Assembly (NCBI GenBank): GCA_016839955.1
Contig: JAEOTI010000216.1
Coordinates: forward strand, 1 to 7,071
From: Candidatus Hodarchaeota archaeon
GTDB lineage: Archaea; Asgardarchaeota; Heimdallarchaeia; Hodarchaeales; YT1-057
DNA: 7,071 nucleotides
Reading direction: 5' to 3'
Positions within the stretch are counted from its first letter, which is position 1. Each line of letters starts with the position of its first letter. Position numbers and translations under genes: made by a program. Below, one piece after another: positions 1 through 5,928 of the stretch. The notes beneath the pieces were generated by a model, which made no database searches, was not told the DNA's origin, and was given only the letters and a program-made list of their open reading frames with translations.

Positions 1-658
1 AATAAACCTTTTCACATAAGTTAGAAATTGCACTCATATCATGACTCACAAAGAGAATTGTTCTTCCTGATTCAGTAACATCTTTCATCTTATTCAAACA
101 TTTCTTCCTAAATTGGGCGTCTCCAACGGCGAGAACCTCATCGACTAAAAGTATTTCTGGTTCTAGGTGTGCTGCGACAGAAAAAGCGAGTCTTACAAAC
201 ATTCCACTTGAAAAGCGCTTGACTGGAGTGTTTAAGAAGTCCTCTACTCCTGAGAACTTAACTATTTCATCAAGCTTTCTATCAATTTCTTTTTTTTTCA
301 TGCCTAAGATCGAACCATTGAGGTAAATATTTTCATATCCCGTTAGTTCCTGATGAAAACCTGTACCCACTTCAAGTAAACTTGCAACTCTCCCCCTCAT
401 CCTTATTTCTCCGTTTGTAGGAGGTGTAATTCGAGATAATATCTTTAACAAAGTCGATTTTCCTGCTCCATTTGGGCCAATAAACCCTATAATTTCCCCT
501 TTCATTACATCGAAAGAAATATCTTTTAAAGCCCATAAGAGTTCTGGCTTTTGTTTTTTCTTGAAAAAATTAGTTATAGAGTCTCTTAATGTATCGTCTC
601 TTGGTGTAATCCAATACCTCTTGGAAATATTTTTTACTTCTATGATAGGTTTGATCAT
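1..658 (-). CDS. wzt: Polysaccharide ABC transporter, ATP-binding subunit (Wzt-type), 3' end beyond window
   Basis: This is the cytoplasmic ATPase that powers export of a lipid-linked polysaccharide through its partner permease. 219 residues are visible and the frame is open to the left edge. The ABC motifs appear in order: Walker A GPNGAGKST (61-69), Q-loop Gln in FHQE (about 103), signature FSSGM (149-153), Walker B EILLVDE (168-174, Asp173/Glu174), D-loop VGD (178-180) and H-loop His in VSHD (206). The charged insert before WALKDISF and the stretch SSGMFVRLAFSVAAHLEPEI are typical of Wzt/TagH-type transporters rather than general ABC ATPases. The ATG at 658 is the first usable start, because an in-frame TGA lies two codons upstream. 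It follows the permease stop by 18 bp, so the two are co-transcribed. Whether it carries the C-terminal carbohydrate-binding domain of some Wzt proteins cannot be seen, as that part is outside the window. Confidence 0.95.
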   Translation of the reverse strand, partial: MIKPIIEVKNISKRYWITPRDDTLRDSITNFFKKKQKPELLWALKDISFDVMKGEIIGFIGPNGAGKSTLLKILSRITPPTNGEIRMRGRVASLLEVGTGFHQELTGYENIYLNGSILGMKKKEIDRKLDEIVKFSGVEDFLNTPVKRFSSGMFVRLAFSVAAHLEPEILLVDEVLAVGDAQFRKKCLNKMKDVTESGRTILFVSHDMSAISNLCEKVY

Positions 659-676
659 TACTCAACCACAGTCTCA

Positions 677-1522
677 TCAAATGACATCTGCAAAATCTTT
701 CTCGACTCCTCTGAAGAAAAAAAGCGCAATAAAAAAAATTAGAAAACTAATACATGTTGAAAAAACTAGGAGATTCCAATTTATAGAACCTGTTCCTAAA
801 AGTCCAGCTCTTGCCGTGTTAATTACACTAGTCATCGGATTAAACCAAAGAAGATAAGACCAATCCTGAAATAGAGTAACTGGATAAACAACAGGAGTTA
901 TGAAGAAACCTAATTGGATCACAAAAGGTAAGACGTATTGAATATCTCTGTAACGTACATTAATTGCTGAGAATATTAATCCAAATCCCAACGCAGATAA
1001 TATTGTAATGAATAGTAAAAAGGGGAGAAGCACAATGCCGATCAATGTAGGAGTAACTTGGTAGTACAACATTAATAAAATCAAAATTATAAAGCCTATT
1101 GAAAAATCTAATAATCCTGCAATTATTGAAGATAAAGGCAGAATTAAGCGGGGAAAGTAGATCTTCTGGATCATACCTTTATGCCCCACTAAGCTATTAC
1201 TTGATCTATTTAATGCTGTGGAGAAGTAACTCCAAATTAGGGTTCCTGAATAAACAAAAATTGGATATGGTATTCCCTCTGAAGAAATCCCAGCAAAATT
1301 TCCGAATATTATTGAAAATACAATCATAGACATTATTGGGGGCAATATTGCCCATAATACGCCAAATATTGTTTGTTTATAGCGGACTTTAAGATCTCTC
1401 CATGTAAACGTTATAAAGAGCTCGCGGTATTGCCACATCTCTTTTACATTAATATTAACAAATCTCTTTATTGGTTTAATTACAATTTCTTCTTGAGAAG
1501 TGTTAGCTTTTAATAACTTCAA
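677..1522 (-). CDS. wzm: Polysaccharide ABC transporter, permease subunit (Wzm-type, ABC-2 family)
   Basis: This integral inner-membrane subunit forms the channel for an undecaprenyl- or lipid-linked glycan, working with the ATPase encoded just downstream. It is 281 residues, normal for the family. About six hydrophobic segments are visible (roughly 56-76, 88-106, 132-153, 159-187, 196-215, 252-270). Family signatures seen are WRDLKVRYKQTIFGVLWAIL before the first segment (41-60), KIYFPRLILPL (120-130), VRYRDIQYVLPF (189-200), TPVVYP (209-214), NPM (228-230) and the terminal EKDFADVI (274-281). The start is TTG at 1522. It has AGGAGA seven bases upstream, there is no in-frame ATG until residue 29, and an in-frame TAA lies nine codons upstream. 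TagG teichoic acid permeases belong to the same family, so the exact cargo is inferred. The gene is first in its transcription unit and has a candidate promoter about 30-60 bp upstream. Confidence 0.95.
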   Translation of the reverse strand: MKLLKANTSQEEIVIKPIKRFVNINVKEMWQYRELFITFTWRDLKVRYKQTIFGVLWAILPPIMSMIVFSIIFGNFAGISSEGIPYPIFVYSGTLIWSYFSTALNRSSNSLVGHKGMIQKIYFPRLILPLSSIIAGLLDFSIGFIILILLMLYYQVTPTLIGIVLLPFLLFITILSALGFGLIFSAINVRYRDIQYVLPFVIQLGFFITPVVYPVTLFQDWSYLLWFNPMTSVINTARAGLLGTGSINWNLLVFSTCISFLIFFIALFFFRGVEKDFADVI

Positions 1523-1528
1523 TTTATT

Positions 1529-1534
1529 TCTCCT
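1529..1534 (-). promoter_or_regulatory. Ribosome binding site supporting the TTG start of wzm
   Basis: AGGAGA on the minus strand lies seven bases before TTG (1522-1520). It decides the start, since no ATG or GTG occurs in frame between the upstream stop codon and the conserved WRDLKVRYKQ region except one at residue 29. Confidence 0.7.
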
Positions 1535-1552
1535 AATTTCATTTTATCCAAA

Positions 1553-1582
1553 TTTATAAATAAGAAAGTCAGATCATGGCAA
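1553..1582 (-). promoter_or_regulatory. Candidate sigma70-type promoter for wzm-wzt
   Basis: On the minus strand, TTGCCA (1582-1577, five of six matches to TTGACA) is followed after 18 bases by TATAAA (1558-1553, five of six matches to TATAAT). Transcription would start near 1546-1547 and give a leader of about 25 bases containing the AGGAGA ribosome site. This is a pattern match in AT-rich DNA, with no direct support. Confidence 0.4.
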
Positions 1583-1782
1583 AATTTGAACTTAAATTAG
1601 TCTCAAACTTCAATAGAACTGGTTTAATATTTTTTTAAAATAAATTATCGAAACATCAAGTACGAAAAAAGTCTAAAGGGGAAGGAGGATTGAGGGTTCC
1701 TAATAGACTAGGACTTAATGCATTAGTATTTTTAAAGAACTTTTTTGAAAAATCCTAAAGCTTTAATTTATGTGTTTATCAT

Positions 1783-1791
1783 TGATATATT
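1783..1791 (+). promoter_or_regulatory. Weak candidate extended -10 element for the rightward glycosyltransferase
   Basis: TG-A-TATATT matches an extended -10 (TGnTATAAT) with one mismatch. Transcription would begin near 1798, about 17 bases before the first ATG. No convincing -35 hexamer lies 16-18 bases upstream. Such matches are common in AT-rich DNA. Confidence 0.2.
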
Positions 1792-1814
1792 CTCTATTTG
1801 GTTAGTTAAATCAT

Positions 1815-3008
1815 ATGAGCTGGTTAATTATGAAATTTCCATCTAAAAAACAATATTATTCAGTTTTGAATAGAATGATTTACATTGGTAGAGAAAATAT
1901 TCCTTCTAGAGCTGCTAATGTTTTACAGACAATTAATATGGCTTCTTCTTTCTCGAAGTTTATCCCGAATTTTCAACTATTAACAAATGGAAGTTTATTT
2001 AACCTTTTTACTGAATTTTCTTTGAGAGATTACTTTAACATTAATGAATTAAAGGTATTAAAGTTACCTTGTTCAATTAGGAAAGAGATTTTTTTCCCGA
2101 GAAACTATAACAACAAAGGATATAGATTTTTAGCTCCCATATATGCTAAATTTCACAGACCAGAGGTGGTTTACACCAGAAGCTTAGAATTTGCAGAGAA
2201 ATGTGTGAAATTGAGGATGAAAGTTGTTGTTGAGCTACATTCCTATTTTCCAAAGAATTACTTTTATTCAAGGGTATTTCAAACTAAGAATTTCTTAGGT
2301 TGTGTTACAATTTCTCCAAGACTGAAACGATCTTACATTAATAATGGACTTTCACCAAAGAAAATTATTGTAGAACAAGATGGGGTTTCTGTATCAGATT
2401 ATGATCTCCTTGACTCAAAAAGAAATTTAAGGGAAAAACTAAAACTTCCTCAAAAAAAATGGATAAACACTTATTCAGGACATTTATATGATTATAAAGG
2501 GATACCGTTAATCTTAGAAGCCGCAAAAAAACTCAAAGAAGACATATTCTTACTAATAGGTGGTTGGGAAAAAGATATTCAAAGATTCAAAATCAAAAGT
2601 AAAAAACTTGGACTCAATAATGTAATATTTTATGGTTTTGTCACACCAAGAAAAATTCCTGAATTGCTATATGCTTCTGATCTCTTACTCCTACCAAATT
2701 CAGGGAAGCATAAATGGTCAAAAGATACATCCCCCTTAAAATTATTTGAGTATATGGCTTCTGGACGCCCAATAATAGCATCCAATCTCGAGAATATTTC
2801 TCGTATCATTAAGGATGGAAAAAATGGGGTAATATTTTCACCAGACTCAATCGAAGATATTATAACAAAAATTCATTTTGTGAAAGAAAATAGAGCTGAA
2901 TCAGTTAGACTATCAAAGCGAGCGAGAAGAGATGTTGAATATTACGATTGGGATAAAAGAACAAAACGGATAATTAAATTCATTGAATCTCGACTAAAAG
3001 CTAATTGA
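1815..3008 (+). CDS. Glycosyltransferase, GT4-like (GT-B fold)
   Basis: This is a predicted cytoplasmic retaining glycosyltransferase moving a sugar from a nucleotide donor to a growing glycan; donor and acceptor are unknown. The 397 residues fit a two-domain GT-B enzyme. The N-terminal domain begins at about residue 21 with IYIGRENIPSRAANVLQTINMA, the usual first strand and acceptor loop. The C-terminal donor domain starts near 215: YSGHLYDYKGIPLILEAAKKL (220-240), LLIGGWE (246-252), VIFYGFV (270-276), ASDLLLLPNS (287-296), then SPLKLFEYMASGRPIIAS (306-323). The usual E-x7-E donor motif appears as Asp304-x7-Glu312. An in-frame TAG at 1803 makes ATG 1815 the earliest start, but no ribosome site precedes it. 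ATGs at 1830 (residue 6) and 1875 (residue 21) are alternatives, the last matching the family's usual N-terminus best. It is the only rightward gene here, divergent from wzm and convergent with the next gene. Confidence 0.9.
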   Translation: MSWLIMKFPSKKQYYSVLNRMIYIGRENIPSRAANVLQTINMASSFSKFIPNFQLLTNGSLFNLFTEFSLRDYFNINELKVLKLPCSIRKEIFFPRNYNNKGYRFLAPIYAKFHRPEVVYTRSLEFAEKCVKLRMKVVVELHSYFPKNYFYSRVFQTKNFLGCVTISPRLKRSYINNGLSPKKIIVEQDGVSVSDYDLLDSKRNLREKLKLPQKKWINTYSGHLYDYKGIPLILEAAKKLKEDIFLLIGGWEKDIQRFKIKSKKLGLNNVIFYGFVTPRKIPELLYASDLLLLPNSGKHKWSKDTSPLKLFEYMASGRPIIASNLENISRIIKDGKNGVIFSPDSIEDIITKIHFVKENRAESVRLSKRARRDVEYYDWDKRTKRIIKFIESRLKAN

Positions 3009-3034
3009 AAACCAACGTAAAGGATTTTTTTCTC

Positions 3035-4168
3035 TTAAGTACTAAGAACATCTCTAATTGCTTCAATTTCTAATTGGAACACCTTGTCTATAGAGTAGTT
3101 ATCCAAAATGAAGTCGCGAGCATTTTTACCCATATTTCTTTGAAGGTGTTCATCCCCCAAAACAAATTCAATTCCCTGTGCAATACTACCAAAATCTGTT
3201 TTACATAGGTATCCAGTATTCATATGCTCAATTTCTTCTCTTATTCCATGAACATCAGTGCCAACGCAAGGCATTCCGCAACTCATGGCCTCTAATAGCG
3301 ATTTTGGATGCCCTTCATAATAAGATGGAAGGATGAACACTTTAGCTTGCGTTATAATGTTTGGTAATTCGAAATTAGGTACATTATTATTAAAAGTGAC
3401 ATCTAGAGAATATCGCTCAACTATTCCACGGATATCCTTATTTAAAGAACACGCTCCTACCATTAATAATGAAACTTTCTTATTTTTTGTTTTTAGGTGA
3501 TTTAGTGCCAATAATAAGTTATTGATATTTTTTTGATAACCAGATCTACCTATAAATACAAGATCATACTTTTTCTGGATTTTGGAACATGGTTTGAAAA
3601 TATTTGGAAGAGTATAATTCGGTATTACTTTTATTTTTGTATTTTCAAGTTGATATCGTTCTTTGATGATGTCACGTTGCCAAGAAGTTGTTATTATTAC
3701 AAGATCTGCCTCTGAAAATGCTTTTTTCTCTAATTGGTAAGCTTCCTTAATAATTTTATTGTTTTTAGTCTTTTTTTCCATAAAAAAACTGTATAGAAAT
3801 CCGCACCTAACTATTAACTTCTTTTTGTATCGATTTTCTCTCAATAGAAGAGGTATTTGGGAGCCACGAAGTTGATTTGTCTTGAAAATGTCAGATTTAT
3901 TTAATTCATCAGAATATTTTCGTAATTGGACTAATATTTTCTTAGGGTTATTATTCCACGTTAATGGAATTAGATTTATTTTATCAATGAGTTTTTCATA
4001 TTTCTTATCCTGTTCTCCACCATAAGTTATAACATTTACTTCTTTTAATTTTTGACTAAGTCTTTTATATATTTCTAAGTCTCTACTGAAGTTTCCTACC
4101 TGTACCCAATTTTTTAACCCAATATTACTAGTAAAAAACAAAGTCAGAGTAATTTCGTGGAGATTCAT
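3035..4168 (-). CDS. Glycosyltransferase, GT4 family (GT-B fold)
   Basis: This is a predicted cytoplasmic sugar transferase for glycan assembly, 377 residues from ATG 4168. The N-terminal domain shows TLFFTSNIGLKNWVQVGNFS and a following RDLEIYKRL, characteristic of a GT4 subgroup. The donor domain includes IKVIPNY (179-185), DLVFIGRSGYQKN (202-214), VFILPSYYEGHPKSLLEAMS (277-296) with a complete E-x7-E (Glu285, Glu293), and VGTDVHGIREEI. A TTG at 4177 would add three residues, but the only ribosome-site-like bases (AGG) touch that TTG and are nine bases before ATG 4168, so I prefer the ATG. It begins 16 bp after the stop of the sulfotransferase-like gene and is the last gene of the leftward run, ending 26 bp from the convergent glycosyltransferase. 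No clear hairpin terminator lies in that 26-bp gap. Sugar specificity is not readable. Confidence 0.93.
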   Translation of the reverse strand: MNLHEITLTLFFTSNIGLKNWVQVGNFSRDLEIYKRLSQKLKEVNVITYGGEQDKKYEKLIDKINLIPLTWNNNPKKILVQLRKYSDELNKSDIFKTNQLRGSQIPLLLRENRYKKKLIVRCGFLYSFFMEKKTKNNKIIKEAYQLEKKAFSEADLVIITTSWQRDIIKERYQLENTKIKVIPNYTLPNIFKPCSKIQKKYDLVFIGRSGYQKNINNLLLALNHLKTKNKKVSLLMVGACSLNKDIRGIVERYSLDVTFNNNVPNFELPNIITQAKVFILPSYYEGHPKSLLEAMSCGMPCVGTDVHGIREEIEHMNTGYLCKTDFGSIAQGIEFVLGDEHLQRNMGKNARDFILDNYSIDKVFQLEIEAIRDVLST

Positions 4169-4184
4169 TAAAGACAACCTGGAA

Positions 4185-5006
4185 TTAAATATCTGAATTC
4201 TTTAATTTGTTATACAAAGAAATGTAATCAGCTGCATATTTTTCATATTCTTCCATCTCATTCTCTGACCACACTTTTCTAATGTTATGACTCTTTCTAA
4301 CAGTTTTCTCTTTTAATGATAAAAAAACTCCCTTCTTTAAAAGGGGTTTTAAACCAAAATCTTTTGCCAGTTTTATATAATATTCATAATTTTGATCAGC
4401 TTCTTCTAATCGGAAGATCCAGACCATTTCCTTTGGGAGTTCTTTTATATAAGAATGAATTTCTAAATTTAATGCATTTAATAACCAAGAAATTTTTCCA
4501 ATACGTGTCAATGATTCCCATTCGTTGAAAAAAGTCCCTCTTGGTACAATTCTACCAAAGATCTTTTTCCAATCATTTTTTAGAGCAGGTTGATAACCAA
4601 TTGCTAAATTCTGGTCATTTCGTTTAATTGGATGTAAAAATACCCCTTTGTTATAAAAAGAAGTTATCGTGAAAACAGGATCATTAATCCCCCAAATTAT
4701 TTTGTCTACTTTCAATTTTTGAATGAGGTTGAGGAGATCGTGAGAGAAATAAGGAGAAGCTATAATTGATATATCTGCTATGTCCCAGTCATTTAAAATC
4801 GTCCTTTTAGTGATTTCTAATATTCCTGAATCATCAATGGGGAGGTTATTCCATTTTATGTATCTATAAAAAGCTTCAACCAAACCATTTCTTTCACATC
4901 CTCCATGAGCATTCTTATGAGCTGAAAATATATCACTCAGCCATCTAGTTCCAGAACGTCCTGCTGTTATACATAAAACTAGTGTTTTTGTTTCATTGCA
5001 TGCCAT
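4185..5006 (-). CDS. Divergent sulfotransferase-family protein (possible N-terminal extension)
   Basis: This is a probable P-loop sulfotransferase of 273 residues, which would move sulfate from PAPS to a glycan or other acceptor. The 5'-phosphosulfate loop is clear: CITAGRSGTRWLSDIF (12-27). The family layout follows, with ASPYFSHDLLNLIQKLKVDK (83-102), the 3'-phosphate motif position INDPVFTITSFYNKG (107-121), WIFRLEE (196-202) and a C-terminal SENEMEEYEKYAADYISLYNKL helix (247-268). In the second motif the Ser is kept (116), but the Arg eight residues before it is Asn108, so PAPS binding may be altered. ATG 5006 has no ribosome site. The frame is open 39 codons further upstream, to the stop of the preceding sulfotransferase, and contains an excellent ribosome site (5098-5106) but no standard start codon. 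An intragenic terminator-like hairpin lies at 4321-4350. Family assignment is likely; activity is uncertain. Confidence 0.75.
   Translation of the reverse strand: MACNETKTLVLCITAGRSGTRWLSDIFSAHKNAHGGCERNGLVEAFYRYIKWNNLPIDDSGILEITKRTILNDWDIADISIIASPYFSHDLLNLIQKLKVDKIIWGINDPVFTITSFYNKGVFLHPIKRNDQNLAIGYQPALKNDWKKIFGRIVPRGTFFNEWESLTRIGKISWLLNALNLEIHSYIKELPKEMVWIFRLEEADQNYEYYIKLAKDFGLKPLLKKGVFLSLKEKTVRKSHNIRKVWSENEMEEYEKYAADYISLYNKLKNSDI
4321..4350 (-). terminator. Intragenic intrinsic-terminator-like hairpin with T-tract
   Basis: Read on the minus strand, AAAACCCCTT (4350-4341), a six-base loop TTAAAG, and AAGGGAGTTTT (4334-4324, one bulged A) form a stem that runs into a seven-T tract (4327-4321). 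It lies within codons 219-229 of the sulfotransferase-like gene, upstream of its last 45 or so codons and of the glycosyltransferase behind it. The form is that of a rho-independent terminator, but position inside a coding frame (LKPLLKKGVFL) means it may be incidental. Confidence 0.3.
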
Positions 5007-5123
5007 TTTATTATATATTGAAAAGATGTCTTCGCCCTGTATTTTCTGTGTATTATTTACCTCGTGATTTTTTCTTTTAAGAAATTTTAAATTAGTGCAC
5101 CTCCTTGAATTTTTTTCGAAAAA
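5007..5123 (-). other. Gap between sulfotransferase genes: in-frame open stretch with orphan ribosome site
   Basis: This 117-bp gap is the only long spacer inside the leftward run. Read in the frame shared by both flanking sulfotransferase genes, it has 39 sense codons and no stop between the TGA at 5126-5124 and ATG 5006. It includes the stretch KFLKRKNHEVNNTQKIQGED. There is no ATG, GTG, TTG or CTG codon in that frame. It may be untranslated spacer, or the N-terminal part of the downstream gene read from a non-standard or mutated start. Confidence 0.45.
5098..5106 (-). promoter_or_regulatory. Orphan strong Shine-Dalgarno sequence
   Basis: AAGGAGGTG on the minus strand is a near-perfect complement of the 16S rRNA 3' end and is the strongest such site in the window. 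The only nearby start, the GTG overlapping it, is followed by CAC and TAA. Nine bases after GGAGG lies TTA (5090-5088), in frame with the sulfotransferase-like gene and one base different from TTG, a start codon used elsewhere here. Confidence 0.5.
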
Positions 5124-5900
5124 TCACCAATCTAGTGTTTTTTCATATCCGAGTCGCAAAGTTATTTCTCCAGCAACTTTTTTATAATACTTCTTTGATT
5201 CATCGTCAAAATAATTTTTCCAATCACCAACAATTCCTTTCCTCGGAAGAACAGCGGTAATTTTTGGAACGATCGAGAGAGAGGTCAGAATTTTTTTGGG
5301 GATACGCTTCCAAAATGGAAGCTTATTGTGAGAAATGTTCCCAAAAATGTGTTTTATGTTTTGTTTGATTTCTAGATTTGTGAATTGAGCAATTCTTGAT
5401 AATACTTCTAAATAATTTGAAGAGAAATCTTCATATTTTACAATGAAAATCTTCTCTTGTTCCATCCATTTTTCTACATGATTTTTCCAAGGTATCAGAT
5501 GTTTTACAAGATGTTCTTGAAAGGTGACATTGTATTCCCTCATTCTTTTAATATAATGATAATGTGATACCATTACGTCTCTCCCATCTCTAATCACATA
5601 TATTTTTGGTTTATTATTCAGTATCTGTAGAGTAAACTCTTTTTCTGGGCCAGAGAGAGAATTAGAGTCTCTATATTGAGATTTAAGGTCTTTTGTAACA
5701 TGTGTTTTGATAATAGTCGTTTTTTTTGGATGAATCCTCTTTTTAAAAGAGAAAAGATTTATGTGATCAGGATGATTGGGAAAAATCTGTTCTAGCACAA
5801 TAAATTTTTTTGAAACATTCATGAAGTTGTTAATCAAAGAATCTATAGTTACATGTGTCCCCGATCGACGGTGTGAAATTACCAGTATAAGATTATTCAA
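5124..5900 (-). CDS. PAPS-dependent sulfotransferase (Sulfotransfer_1 type)
   Basis: This is a predicted cytoplasmic enzyme moving sulfate from PAPS to a hydroxyl on its acceptor, probably a glycan given the neighbours. From TTG 5900 it has 258 residues, a normal length. Seen in order (this numbering): 5'-phosphosulfate loop SHRRSGTHVTIDSL (9-22); IIKTHVTK (63-70) with the likely catalytic His67; 3'-phosphate motif IYVIRDGRDVMVSHYHYIKR (100-119) with Arg104 and Ser112; IFIVKYEDF (151-159); and the terminal RKGIVGDWKNYF (220-231), a hallmark of the family. All key elements are present, so it should be active. No ATG occurs before the P-loop. TTG 5900 has GAGGA eight bases upstream, whereas TTG 5915 (five residues longer) has its own first codons overlapping that site, so 5900 is preferred. 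It follows the GT39-like gene by 28 bp and shares a reading frame with the next gene. Confidence 0.93.
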   Translation of the reverse strand: MNNLILVISHRRSGTHVTIDSLINNFMNVSKKFIVLEQIFPNHPDHINLFSFKKRIHPKKTTIIKTHVTKDLKSQYRDSNSLSGPEKEFTLQILNNKPKIYVIRDGRDVMVSHYHYIKRMREYNVTFQEHLVKHLIPWKNHVEKWMEQEKIFIVKYEDFSSNYLEVLSRIAQFTNLEIKQNIKHIFGNISHNKLPFWKRIPKKILTSLSIVPKITAVLPRKGIVGDWKNYFDDESKKYYKKVAGEITLRLGYEKTLDW

Positions 5901-5908
5901 GTTATTAA

Positions 5909-5913
5909 TCCTC
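5909..5913 (-). promoter_or_regulatory. Ribosome binding site supporting TTG start of the sulfotransferase
   Basis: GAGGA on the minus strand sits eight bases before TTG 5900-5898. It overlaps codons 1-3 of the alternative TTG start at 5915, which itself directly follows an in-frame TAG. The spacing favours TTG 5900. Confidence 0.55.
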
Positions 5914-5928
5914 AACTACTTGTTTTAT

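Larger units (their letters stand above)
1523..1814. other. Divergent intergenic region between wzm and the rightward glycosyltransferase
   Basis: This 292-bp AT-rich stretch separates two divergently transcribed units. It holds the candidate wzm promoter and ribosome site (1529-1582), a weak extended -10 candidate for the rightward gene (1783-1791), and an orphan AAGGAGGA (1682-1689, plus strand) with no gene at a suitable distance. A short plus-strand frame open from 1639 to the TAA at 1756-1758 runs through the orphan site and includes the peptide VPNRLGLNALVFLKNFFEKS. I do not recognise it; it may be a gene remnant or chance. No hairpin terminator, tRNA or repeat was found here. Confidence 0.6.

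Noticed and set aside
561..857. Plus-strand open frame of 98 codons opposite the wzt/wzm junction
   Set aside because: It is antisense to two clearly recognisable genes, its peptide resembles no protein family, and it has no ribosome site. It is a shadow of wzm and wzt.
1099..1329. Plus-strand open frame inside wzm
   Set aside because: It lies opposite conserved wzm codons and has no features of its own.
3009..3034. Possible bidirectional terminator between the convergent glycosyltransferase genes
   Set aside because: There is a seven-T run on the plus strand (GGATTTTTTTCTC) but I find no stable inverted repeat before it on either strand.
3533..3715. Plus-strand open frame opposite the second GT4 gene
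   Set aside because: It is antisense to the donor domain of a well-supported glycosyltransferase.
4316..4528. Plus-strand open frame opposite the sulfotransferase-like gene
   Set aside because: It is a shadow frame with no ribosome site and no recognisable domain.
5010..5015. TATAAT just before ATG 5006 (minus strand), suggesting a promoter with a leaderless transcript
   Set aside because: The hexamer ends only four bases before the ATG, and the bases at -35 spacing (AGGGCG) bear no resemblance to TTGACA.
5306..5322. Inverted repeat GCTTCC-AAAAT-GGAAGC in the canonical sulfotransferase gene
   Set aside because: The six-base stem is perfect, but no T-tract follows on either strand and it encodes LPFWK in a conserved gene, so it is probably incidental.
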